The position numbers and the translations under genes are program-made. From assembly GCF_001667265.1 (NCBI RefSeq), contig NZ_LZHW01000083.1:1-39894 (forward strand): 39,894 nucleotides of DNA, given 5' to 3'. This DNA is from Mycobacterium sp. ACS4331. Lineage in GTDB: Bacteria; Actinomycetota; Actinomycetes; Mycobacteriales; Mycobacteriaceae. This document shows positions 17,602 to 24,542 of this stretch, in pieces (positions within the stretch are counted from its first letter, which is position 1; the number at the start of each line of letters is the position of its first letter). Below the pieces are notes generated by a model, which worked only from the letters and a program-made list of their open reading frames with translations, was not told where the DNA came from and made no database searches.

Positions 17602-18440
17602 TGTGGCGCATGCGCGTGGTGCATTCAACCGGGTATGCGTACAAATCCGCGGTCACGGCGTCGTTCAACGAGGCCCGGCTGACGCCGCGGTCGGATTCGC
17701 GGCAGAACGTGATCCTCAACCGGGTCGAGACGGTGCCGGCCACCCGGTCCTACCGCTACGTCGACTACTGGGGCACCGCGGTGACGGCCTTCGATCTGCA
17801 CGCACCGCACACCGAACTCGAGGTGACGGCGTCCTCGGTGGTCGAGACCGAACGGCCCGACCCGCCCGAGACCACCGTCACGTGGGAGGACCTGGCCTCC
17901 GAGGCGGCCATCGACCGCTTCGACGAACTGCTCAGCCCCACGCACTACACCCCCGCGAGCAGGCGCATCGAACGCGTCGGCCGGGGGATCGCCAAGAACC
18001 ACGACCCGCAGCAGGCTGTCATCGAGGCCGCCCGCTGGGTGCAGGGGGAGCTCAAGTACGTGCCCGGCACCACGGGTGTGCACTCCTCGGGCCTCGACGC
18101 GCTGCGTGAGGGCCGGGGCGTGTGTCAGGATTTCGCGCACCTGACGCTGATCCTGTTGCGCGGCATGGGGATCCCGGCCCGATACGTGTCGGGTTATCTG
18201 CATCCCAAGCGCAACGCCAAGATCGGCGACACGGTCGACGGGCAGAGCCACGCCTGGATTCAGGCCTGGACCGGGGAGTGGTGGCACTACGACCCGACGA
18301 ACGATTCGCACATCAACGAGCAGTACATCAGTGTCGGTGTCGGCCGGAACTACTCCGACGTCACCCCGCTCAAGGGCATCTACTCGGGGGAGGGGTCGAC
18401 CGACCTCGACGTGATCGTGGAGATCACGCGCCTGGCGTGA
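17601..18440 (+). CDS. Transglutaminase-like cysteine protease family protein
   Basis: The 279-residue protein has an N-terminal beta-rich domain typical of this branch, then a transglutaminase-like domain. The catalytic triad can be read as Cys175 (GRGVCQDFAH), His217 (QSHAWIQAW) and Asp231 (YDPTND). It may hydrolyse or form amide bonds on peptides or glutamine side chains, and corresponds to Rv2409c. It is the last gene of the ATP-grasp/alpha-E operon. The absence of a signal peptide suggests it works in the cytosol on a product of its partners. A polyglutamine-bearing partner in the same operon is a conceivable substrate, but that is only an inference. Confidence 0.88.
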   Translation: MWRMRVVHSTGYAYKSAVTASFNEARLTPRSDSRQNVILNRVETVPATRSYRYVDYWGTAVTAFDLHAPHTELEVTASSVVETERPDPPETTVTWEDLASEAAIDRFDELLSPTHYTPASRRIERVGRGIAKNHDPQQAVIEAARWVQGELKYVPGTTGVHSSGLDALREGRGVCQDFAHLTLILLRGMGIPARYVSGYLHPKRNAKIGDTVDGQSHAWIQAWTGEWWHYDPTNDSHINEQYISVGVGRNYSDVTPLKGIYSGEGSTDLDVIVEITRLA

Positions 18441-18449
18441 GCTCACCTG

Positions 18450-18511
18450 CGCCGAGACTGCGGTGGCTGCGAAGAGGTGCCGCGTTCGTCGCACTCCCCG
18501 CAGTCTCGGCG
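18450..18511. terminator. Long inverted repeat between convergent genes
   Basis: CGCCGAGACTGCGG (18450-18463) is exactly repeated in reverse complement at 18498-18511, with 34 nt between the arms. Inside, TGCGA and TCGCA arms extend the fold. It sits between the transglutaminase-like gene and the convergent RNase Z-like gene, so a two-way terminator is likely. There is no U-tract, so it would be of the GC-hairpin type common in mycobacteria. The arm sequence may belong to a dispersed repeat family. Confidence 0.6.
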
Positions 18512-18521
18512 TCGAGAAGGC

Positions 18522-19355
18522 TCAGCCGACCGTGACCTGGTGCAGGTCGTCACCCAGTTCGATGCGGCCGTCGAACTCCTCGGCAGCCAGCGCCCGCCAC
18601 TGTTCCTCCTGCCCGGGGACGAGGCCGGGCACGTAGTGGGTCAGCACAAGCGTGCCGACACCGGCGCGCTTGGCGGTGGCCGCGGCCTGCTGCACCGTGG
18701 AGTGGTAATCGCAGATGTCCCGGATCCGCTGCATGGGCATCAGATCGACCAGTTCCTGGCGAATCACGGTGTGCACCAGAGCGTCCGCGCCCCGGGCCAG
18801 GTCATCAAGGCCTTGGCACGGCACAGTGTCACCCGCGAGCACCACGGAGTTGCCCGCGAAGGACACCCGGAACCCGATCGTCGGTTCGACGGGGCGGTGG
18901 TCGGTGGGGCCCACGGTGATGTTGACCCCGTCACGGTCCCACACCGGACCGTCGACGTGCTCGGAGACCTCCACCGGCGGAGGCTCATTGAGGTCAGCGT
19001 GATGCGCGATGCGGTACCCGATGTCGAACCCGAATGCCTTCAGTGTCGCCGAGACCACTTCGGCGGTGCCGGGCGGACCGATGATCGGCAACGGCACCTG
19101 TTCGGTGAAGGTGGTCACCCACCGCGTGATGATGACGTCGCCCAGATCCGCGATGTGGTCACTGTGCAGGTGCGTGAGCAGCAGTGCGTCGAAGGCGTTG
19201 GGGCCGACTCCGAGCGCGGCGGCGCGTTGCAGCACACCGCGACCGCAGTCCACCAACAGCGTCTGCCCGCCGGCGCGCACCAACGTCGAGGGGCCCGCGC
19301 GGAGTGGATCGGGAATGGGGCTGCCGGTGCCGAGCAGGGTGATCTCAATCGTCAT
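18522..19355 (-). CDS. Metallo-beta-lactamase fold RNase Z-like protein
   Basis: The 277-residue protein carries the zinc-binding motif THLHSDH (His62, His64, Asp66, His67), the upstream LLVDCGRG segment and later LAGDT and LTHYVPG metal ligands. It corresponds to Rv2407, annotated as ribonuclease Z, which would cut tRNA 3' trailers. The same fold includes alkylsulfatases and lactonases, and I see no motif that settles tRNA specificity, so I leave the symbol blank. ATG at 19355 is the first start before MTIEITLLGTGSP, the usual RNase Z-like beginning. It is divergent from the CBS gene. Confidence 0.82.
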   Translation of the reverse strand: MTIEITLLGTGSPIPDPLRAGPSTLVRAGGQTLLVDCGRGVLQRAAALGVGPNAFDALLLTHLHSDHIADLGDVIITRWVTTFTEQVPLPIIGPPGTAEVVSATLKAFGFDIGYRIAHHADLNEPPPVEVSEHVDGPVWDRDGVNITVGPTDHRPVEPTIGFRVSFAGNSVVLAGDTVPCQGLDDLARGADALVHTVIRQELVDLMPMQRIRDICDYHSTVQQAAATAKRAGVGTLVLTHYVPGLVPGQEEQWRALAAEEFDGRIELGDDLHQVTVG

Positions 19356-19479
19356 GGGTGTTCTCCTATCGCACCCCGACGCTCGACGCGGGGAATTCGG
19401 CAGTGTTGGAGCCGAACCGCTACCGCCGTCGCCGAATCGGATTTAATCTGGTGTGAACTGGATCACAGTGGAGGCTGTC

Positions 19480-19911
19480 ATGCGGATCGCCGACGTACTG
19501 CGCAACAAGGGGTCCGATGTCGCGACGATGCGCCCGGAGGCGACGGTGCGCGAACTGTTGGCCGGTCTGGCGAGCCACAACATCGGTGCCATGGTGGTGG
19601 TCGGATCGGCCGGCGTGATCGCCGGAATCGTGTCCGAACGCGATGTCGTCCGCAGGCTGTACGAGCACGGGCCCGACGTTCTGGAGTTGCCGGTCTCGCA
19701 AATCATGACGCCCGCGGTGGCCACCTGCGGGATGGACTCGTCGGTGGACGATCTGTCGGAGATGATGACGCACAACCGGGTTCGCCACATTCCGGTGCTG
19801 GTGGAGGGGCGCCTGGCCGGCATCGTGAGCATCGGTGACATCGTCAAGACCCGCCTCGAGGAGCTCAAGGCTGAACAGGAGCAGTTGCAGGCCTACATCA
19901 CCCAGGGCTGA
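19480..19911 (+). CDS. Tandem CBS-domain protein
   Basis: This 143-residue protein consists of two CBS domains (about 1-62 and 70-130), with the IAGIVSERDVVR and LAGIVSIGDIVK ends that make the adenosyl-nucleotide site. Such stand-alone pairs usually sense AMP/ATP or related ligands and regulate partners; the partner is unknown. ATG at 19480 is chosen because of a GGAGG Shine-Dalgarno at 19470-19474 and because the length matches Rv2406c (about 142). A GTG at 19453 would place the Shine-Dalgarno inside the gene. Confidence 0.9.
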   Translation: MRIADVLRNKGSDVATMRPEATVRELLAGLASHNIGAMVVVGSAGVIAGIVSERDVVRRLYEHGPDVLELPVSQIMTPAVATCGMDSSVDDLSEMMTHNRVRHIPVLVEGRLAGIVSIGDIVKTRLEELKAEQEQLQAYITQG

Positions 19912-19943
19912 AACGTCCTGTTTGCTGTGCCAAGCTGGACGAG

Positions 19944-20564
19944 ATGAACTTCCCTGACGCCGACCCCCAGGTCGCCCCGGCCCGCAAGGCCGATGTCCGC
20001 GAATTGGCGCACACCCTCGGTCGTGCGTTCTTCGATGACCCCGTCGCGATGTGGATGATTCCCGACTCCGGACGGCGGGCCCGAGCACTGCCGATCAGCT
20101 TCGGGGCGATGGCTCGTCATCACTATCTGCCCGGCGGTGGGCTCGACGTCGCGACCGACGGCATGCACGTCGCCGCGGCGGCGCTGTGGTCGCCGCCCGG
20201 TGGCTGGCGGACGACCCGCGGTCAGGAGCTCCGGATGCTCCCGAGCTTCATCCGGGCCGTCGGCACGCAGGTCTCGCGGGCCCGGCAGGCCGACGAGCTG
20301 ATGAAGGAGAACCATCCCGAGGAGCCGCACTGGTATCTCGGGGTGCTCGGCAGCGACCCCACGTTCCGTGGGGCGGGCTACGGGCGCGCCCTGATGGACT
20401 CCCGGCTGGCCCAGTGCGACGCCGAAGCCGCTCCGGCCTACCTGGAGTCCAGCAAGGCCGACAACGTCCCCTACTACGAGCGGTTCGGGTTCGTCGTCAC
20501 CGGTGAGCTCACCCTGCCCGACGGCGGTCCGACGCTGTGGCAGATGTGGCGAGCGCCGCGCTGA
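19944..20564 (+). CDS. GNAT family N-acetyltransferase
   Basis: The 206-residue GNAT protein has the acetyl-CoA loop DPTFRGAGYGRALM (about residues 134-147) and the late YYERFGF motif that closes the fold. The acceptor substrate is not known. It starts 32 nt after the CBS stop and may be cotranscribed with it. A good hairpin terminator follows the stop, before the convergent PemK-like gene. Confidence 0.88.
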   Translation: MNFPDADPQVAPARKADVRELAHTLGRAFFDDPVAMWMIPDSGRRARALPISFGAMARHHYLPGGGLDVATDGMHVAAAALWSPPGGWRTTRGQELRMLPSFIRAVGTQVSRARQADELMKENHPEEPHWYLGVLGSDPTFRGAGYGRALMDSRLAQCDAEAAPAYLESSKADNVPYYERFGFVVTGELTLPDGGPTLWQMWRAPR

Positions 20565-20565
20565 C

Positions 20566-20606
20566 ACCCCCGAGAAGAGCCGGGATTCCGGCTGTCCTGG
20601 GGTTTT
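20566..20606 (+). terminator. Rho-independent terminator after GNAT gene
   Basis: The stem AGCCGG/CCGGCT (20578-20583 and 20588-20593, GATT loop) is extended by outer CCCC/GGGG pairs and followed by TTTT at about 20603. This is one of few classic hairpin-plus-T terminators in the window, and it separates two convergent genes. Confidence 0.7.
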
Positions 20607-20631
20607 GAGTCCGGCAGCCTCTTCTGGGCGC

Positions 20632-21234
20632 CTAGCTCCAGGAGTACTCGCTGCGCAGGCGCGCGGCCACGACCTCGAACCGGGTGCGCTCAAGGATCGC
20701 CCCTTCGCGACGGATGCCCTCCTCGGGCACGTCGAGAACTCGGTCGAGGCGGACCCAGCTGGGCCGCCCGTCGTAGTCCCAGCTTCCGGCGCCGATCCCG
20801 ACCCAGTTGCGGTCATCGGAGTGGTGGTTCTGGCTGGAGAGCATCAGGCCGAGCAGCATGGTGCCGTCACGTCCCACCACCAGGACGGGCCGATCCTTGC
20901 CACGGGTCGGGTCGTCCTCGAAGACGACCCAGGTCCACACGATCTCACCGGGGTCGGCCTTGCCGTCGAGGTCAGGGGCGTAGGTCACACGACGGGCGCG
21001 ATGCGCCGTCGGGACGAAGCTGCTGGTCACCGGACGACCGGCGGTGATGGCCGCGGGAGCCTCAGCGCCGGCACCCGCGAGCGCGTCGATGCCCACCTTG
21101 AGGCCCTGCTGGATGCCCTGCTGAATCGAGCGCTGAACAGCCTGGGGATTCTGCAGATTTCTGATCAGCCGCGGCGCTTCCTTGAACACAAGCTGCTCTG
21201 CGAACTTCTGGAATGTCTTCCATTGGGACGCCAT
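20632..21234 (-). CDS. PemK/MazF-like fold protein, no antitoxin
   Basis: The 200-residue protein corresponds to Rv2405c. The first 60 residues are helical (QKFAEQLVFKEAPRLIRNL). The C-terminal part reads EIVWTWVVFEDD..DRPVLVVGRDG..LLGLMLSS, the pattern of the PemK/MazF SH3-like barrel. No antitoxin-size gene adjoins it, and the extended N-terminus is unlike MazF toxins, so toxin activity is doubtful. The start is ATG at 21234, giving a divergent arrangement with lepA whose promoter occupies the gap. Upstream in-frame starts run into the lepA promoter and are rejected. Confidence 0.75.
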   Translation of the reverse strand: MASQWKTFQKFAEQLVFKEAPRLIRNLQNPQAVQRSIQQGIQQGLKVGIDALAGAGAEAPAAITAGRPVTSSFVPTAHRARRVTYAPDLDGKADPGEIVWTWVVFEDDPTRGKDRPVLVVGRDGTMLLGLMLSSQNHHSDDRNWVGIGAGSWDYDGRPSWVRLDRVLDVPEEGIRREGAILERTRFEVVAARLRSEYSWS

Positions 21235-21269
21235 AGCCGCCAAGCATAGGCGGTCGCGGCGATGCTCGA

Positions 21270-21298
21270 TTGTGTCGCAACCACCCGGGGTCGATACT
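21270..21298 (+). promoter_or_regulatory. Sigma-A type promoter of lepA
   Basis: TTGTGT (21270-21275) and GATACT (21293-21298) are spaced by 17 bp, a close fit to a housekeeping promoter. The expected start of transcription is about 21305. The only in-frame NTG start upstream of the conserved LepA sequence, TTG at 21270, lies within the -35 box and would not be on this transcript. Confidence 0.6.
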
Positions 21299-21347
21299 CT
21301 GGACAGGCCCACAGGCTCATCGACACCGCGCTTACCAGGAGATTCCC

Positions 21348-23207
21348 ATCAGCAGCTTCGCCGACAAGACGTTCACTGCGCCGGCGCAGATACGGAACTT
21401 CTGCATCATCGCCCACATCGACCACGGCAAGTCCACCCTGGCCGACCGGATGCTGCAGCTCACCGGCGTGGTCGACGAGCGCTCGATGCGCGCGCAGTAC
21501 CTCGACCGGATGGACATCGAGCGTGAGCGTGGCATCACGATCAAGGCGCAGAACGTGCGGCTGCCCTGGACCGTCCGGGAGGGCGACCGGGCCGGCGAGC
21601 AGTTCGTGCTCCATCTCATCGACACCCCCGGTCACGTGGACTTCACCTACGAGGTGTCCCGCGCCCTGGAGGCCTGCGAGGGGGCGGTGCTGCTGGTCGA
21701 CGCCGCTCAGGGAATCGAGGCGCAGACGCTGGCGAACCTCTACCTCGCGCTCGACCGGGACCTGACGATCATCCCGGTGCTCAACAAGATCGATCTGCCC
21801 GCCGCGGACCCCGACCGCTACGCCGGCGAACTGGCCCACATCATCGGCTGCGATCCGTCGGACGTGCTGCGGGTGTCGGGCAAGACCGGTGTCGGGGTGG
21901 CCGAACTGCTCGACGAGGTGGTCCGGCAGGTGCCCGCGCCGCAGGGCGACGCCGATGCGCCCGCGCGGGCGATGATCTTCGACTCGGTCTACGACATCTA
22001 CCGCGGCGTCGTCACCTATGTGCGTGTGGTGGACGGCAAGATCACCCCGCGCGAACGCATCGCGATGATGTCGACGGGCGCCACCCACGAACTGCTCGAG
22101 GTCGGCATCGTCTCGCCGGAGCCGAAAGCGACCGAGGGCCTGGGCGTCGGCGAGGTGGGTTACCTCATCACCGGTGTGAAGGACGTCCGCCAGTCGAAGG
22201 TCGGTGACACCGTGACCACCGCACGGCGCGGTGCCACCGAGGCACTGACCGGGTACCGCGAACCCAAGCCGATGGTCTACTCGGGGCTGTATCCCGTTGA
22301 CGGCTCGGACTACCCGAACCTGCGTGACGCCCTCGACAAGCTGCAGCTGAACGACGCGGCCCTGACCTATGAGCCCGAGACCTCGGTGGCGCTGGGCTTC
22401 GGCTTCCGCTGCGGGTTCCTCGGACTGCTGCACATGGAGATCACCCGGGAACGGCTCGAGCGTGAGTTCGACCTGGATCTGATCTCGACCTCACCCAACG
22501 TGGTGTACCGGGTCGAGAAGGACGACGGCACCGAGATGACGGTGACCAACCCGTCGGACTGGCCCGAGGGCAAGATCCGCACGGTCTACGAACCCGTCGT
22601 GAAGACGACCATCATCGCCCCCAGCGAGTTCATCGGCACCATCATGGAGTTGTGCCAGTCTCGCCGCGGCGAGCTCGGCGGGATGGACTACCTGTCTCCC
22701 GAGCGTGTGGAACTGCGCTACACCATGCCGTTGGGCGAGATCATCTTCGACTTCTTCGACTCGCTGAAATCCCGCACCCGCGGGTACGCCAGCCTCGACT
22801 ACGAGGAGGCCGGCGAGCAGGAGGCGTCGCTGGTCAAGGTCGACATCCTGCTGCAGGGGGAAGCCGTCGACGCGTTCTCGGCGATCGTGCACAAGGACTC
22901 GGCGTTCGCCTACGGCAACAAGATGACCACCAAGCTCAAAGAGCTGATCCCACGGCAGCAGTTCGAGGTGCCGGTGCAGGCCGCGGTCGGCTCGAAGATC
23001 ATTGCCCGCGAGAACATTCGGGCCATCCGCAAGGATGTGCTCAGCAAGTGCTACGGCGGTGACATCACCCGCAAGCGCAAACTGCTCGAGAAGCAGAAGG
23101 AAGGCAAGAAGCGGATGAAGACGATTGGCCGCGTCGAGGTTCCGCAGGAGGCCTTCGTGGCCGCCCTGTCGACCGACGCCGCTGCCGACAAGGCCGCGAA
23201 GAAGTAG
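21348..23207 (+). CDS. lepA: Elongation factor 4 (LepA), probable non-AUG start
   Basis: LepA is a ribosome-binding GTPase that back-translocates stalled ribosomes and helps subunit maturation. All G motifs are present: AHIDHGKST (G1), the RGITI switch, DTPGH (G3) and NKID (G4). They are followed by the EF-G-like domains and the unique C-terminal domain, which includes NKMTTKLKELIPRQQFEVPVQA. The start is the odd point. No ATG or GTG precedes the conserved region in frame. TTG at 21270 overlaps the likely -35 box, whereas ATC at 21348 lies 6 nt after AGGAG (21337-21341), exactly where SSFADKTF begins. I place the start there; ATT at 21342 or TTG at 21270 (645 residues) are alternatives. Divergent from the PemK-like gene, as Rv2404c is from Rv2405c. 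Confidence 0.9.
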   Translation: MSSFADKTFTAPAQIRNFCIIAHIDHGKSTLADRMLQLTGVVDERSMRAQYLDRMDIERERGITIKAQNVRLPWTVREGDRAGEQFVLHLIDTPGHVDFTYEVSRALEACEGAVLLVDAAQGIEAQTLANLYLALDRDLTIIPVLNKIDLPAADPDRYAGELAHIIGCDPSDVLRVSGKTGVGVAELLDEVVRQVPAPQGDADAPARAMIFDSVYDIYRGVVTYVRVVDGKITPRERIAMMSTGATHELLEVGIVSPEPKATEGLGVGEVGYLITGVKDVRQSKVGDTVTTARRGATEALTGYREPKPMVYSGLYPVDGSDYPNLRDALDKLQLNDAALTYEPETSVALGFGFRCGFLGLLHMEITRERLEREFDLDLISTSPNVVYRVEKDDGTEMTVTNPSDWPEGKIRTVYEPVVKTTIIAPSEFIGTIMELCQSRRGELGGMDYLSPERVELRYTMPLGEIIFDFFDSLKSRTRGYASLDYEEAGEQEASLVKVDILLQGEAVDAFSAIVHKDSAFAYGNKMTTKLKELIPRQQFEVPVQAAVGSKIIARENIRAIRKDVLSKCYGGDITRKRKLLEKQKEGKKRMKTIGRVEVPQEAFVAALSTDAAADKAAKK

Positions 23208-23212
23208 ACGAC

Positions 23213-23875
23213 ATGCGGGCCGCGCTGGCGATCGCATGCATCGTGAGCGCGCTGCTGTCAGCGGGGTGCAGCCGAACTCTCTCCGGCACACCGCAGTCCG
23301 CGGCCTCTGGGGCTGGGAGCTCGCTGGCCGACATGCTGCTGCCCGTGGATGAGGTCAACGACATCGTCGGCACCTCCGATTTGGAGATCGTCGAGAGCGT
23401 CGAGGAACTGACCGACAACAGCATGTACGCCTCGGAGCTGGAGTGCCTTGGGGCCCTGTACCACTCGGAGATCACCGTCTACGACGACAGCGATGTCGTG
23501 GGCGTCCTGGACCAGATCATCACCGAGCCCGACGACGACGGTGAGCACTGGGTCGAGCAGACGGTGGTGCGGTTGTCCTCGGCGGGCAGGGCCGACGATT
23601 TCGTCAACCAGGCCAAGGTGGACTGGTCCAACTGCATTGGCGAGGACGTCGTCATCGACGACGACGCGGGTGCGGCGACCTGGCGGTTCGAGGGCGTCAC
23701 GATCGAGGGCGACAGCATCGCGCAGACGGCGCGGACTGAGGGCGGCGAGGTCTGGCGCTGCCGGCACGTGATGCGGTCGAAGGGCGACGTCGTCATCGAG
23801 GCCTCGGTGTGCGGTGAGTCCGTGCAGGGTGAGGCCGAGGAGCTCGCGGAGCGCATCGCCGCACGGGTGGGTTAG
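23213..23875 (+). CDS. lppR: LppR-like lipoprotein, PknH-type sensor domain
   Basis: This 220-residue lipoprotein has a short signal peptide ending in the lipobox LSAGC (Cys19 lipidated), followed by a domain resembling the extracellular PknH C-terminal sensor domain. That domain carries cysteines (CLGALYH, WSNCIG, WRCRHV, SVCGES) spaced as its disulfide pairs. It should sit on the outer face of the membrane and bind an unknown ligand. ATG at 23213 is only 5 nt after lepA, matching Rv2403c after Rv2404c. The symbol is given by position and family. Confidence 0.8.
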   Translation: MRAALAIACIVSALLSAGCSRTLSGTPQSAASGAGSSLADMLLPVDEVNDIVGTSDLEIVESVEELTDNSMYASELECLGALYHSEITVYDDSDVVGVLDQIITEPDDDGEHWVEQTVVRLSSAGRADDFVNQAKVDWSNCIGEDVVIDDDAGAATWRFEGVTIEGDSIAQTARTEGGEVWRCRHVMRSKGDVVIEASVCGESVQGEAEELAERIAARVG

Positions 23876-23914
23876 GGCCCTCTTTCCTCTTTCTCGCGAG
23901 CGACCAGCATTCCC

Positions 23915-23974
23915 GCGAGCGTGCATGTCTGTACGCAACACGCCGGGGTTTGGCGTACCAACCAGGCCGCTCGC
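23915..23974. repeat. Nested palindrome, copy 1 (flanks ANTAR gene)
   Basis: The outer arms GCGAGCG/CGCTCGC (23915-23921 and 23968-23974) enclose inner arms GTACGC/GCGTAC (23931-23936 and 23953-23958). It contains the 16-bp word TGTACGCAACACGCCG (23930-23945), which recurs at 24409. It follows lppR and precedes (on the minus strand, follows) the ANTAR gene, and it may fold as a terminator. Confidence 0.65.
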
Positions 23975-24002
23975 TGGTCGGTGGAGTCCCGCGAGTGACC
24001 GG

Positions 24003-24311
24003 TCAGGTACGCAGCATCCCGACGCTGGGAGTGCCACACTGGTCGCTTGCGGGACGGGGGAGTGGGTCGAGCACGAACTCGCCCCATGCGCGCAGAGCCT
24101 CAGCGGGATACGCCGATCCGCGATCGCGCGCTAGTGCGATGAGAGCCCTTGCAACAGAAGTTATTCCATCGCCGGTGCGCCGCGTTGCGGACACGAGTTC
24201 GTCGAAGGCGTCGCGCTCGGTGTAACCGCGGACGGCCATGAGAATGCCTGTGGCGATGTCGATGTCACGGCGCGAGGAGCCAACTGTCGGCCCGGTGCTG
24301 ATGTGGTGCAT
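24003..24311 (-). CDS. Small stand-alone ANTAR-domain protein
   Basis: The 102-residue protein is mostly one ANTAR RNA-binding domain (about residues 13-62). The three-helix pattern reads RRDIDIATGILMA, then YTERDAFDELVSAT, then GITSVARALIALA. ANTAR proteins bind paired hexanucleotide-loop RNA hairpins and prevent transcription termination, usually under control of a fused receiver or GAF domain. None is present here, and residues 63-102 resemble no domain I know. The ATG at 24311 has a strong Shine-Dalgarno (GGGAGG, about 6 nt away). It is bracketed by two copies of a nested palindrome and lies downstream of the frameshifted permease on the same strand. The target RNA is unknown; the adjacent hairpins are candidates. 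Confidence 0.8.
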   Translation of the reverse strand: MHHISTGPTVGSSRRDIDIATGILMAVRGYTERDAFDELVSATRRTGDGITSVARALIALARDRGSAYPAEALRAWGEFVLDPLPRPASDQCGTPSVGMLRT

Positions 24312-24394
24312 GGGTCTCCCTCCCTGTGTTTCTCAGTGTGCGTGGGAGAATCGGCGCGCGTAAGACATCGACGCACCGTGATGCTGAAACCCGA

Positions 24395-24451
24395 CGAGCG
24401 GCCGGTCTTGTACGCAACACGCCGAGGGGTGACGTACAGACGCCCCGCTCG
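24395..24451. repeat. Nested palindrome, copy 2 (flanks ANTAR gene)
   Basis: Outer arms CGAGCG/CGCTCG (24395-24400 and 24446-24451) enclose inner arms TGTACG/CGTACA (24409-24414 and 24433-24438). It has the same layout as the copy at 23915-23974 and shares the 16-bp word TGTACGCAACACGCCG (24409-24424) in the same orientation. Confidence 0.65.
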
Positions 24452-24487
24452 CGGGAGATCCCCAGCCCGCTCGCGGGAGATCCCCAG
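24444..24487. repeat. 22-bp tandem repeat, two perfect copies
   Basis: Two exact 22-bp units (24444-24465 and 24466-24487) begin CCCGCTCGCGGGAGA. Further CCCGCTCG starts at 24488 and 24516 mark two degenerate units. Each perfect unit contains a CCCGC/GCGGG mini-hairpin. The array lies between the permease stop and the ANTAR gene. Confidence 0.8.
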
Positions 24488-24496
24488 CCCGCTCGT

Positions 24497-24518
24497 GGGC
24501 CGGGGGAGCCCCCGGCCC
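24497..24518 (-). terminator. GC hairpin after frameshifted permease
   Basis: A perfect 9-bp stem, GGGCCGGGG/CCCCGGCCC (24497-24505 and 24510-24518) with a 4-nt loop, lies 25 bp beyond the permease stop in its direction of transcription. There is no T-tract, so it would be a strong GC-hairpin terminator or a pause site before the ANTAR gene. Confidence 0.55.
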
Positions 24519-24542
24519 GCTCGCGGAAGGCTCCCGGAGGGG

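Noticed and set aside
20632..21234. Type II toxin-antitoxin system around the PemK-like gene
   Set aside because: No antitoxin-like partner on either side, and the protein has a long N-terminal helical extension; neighbours are lepA and a GNAT gene in conserved order.
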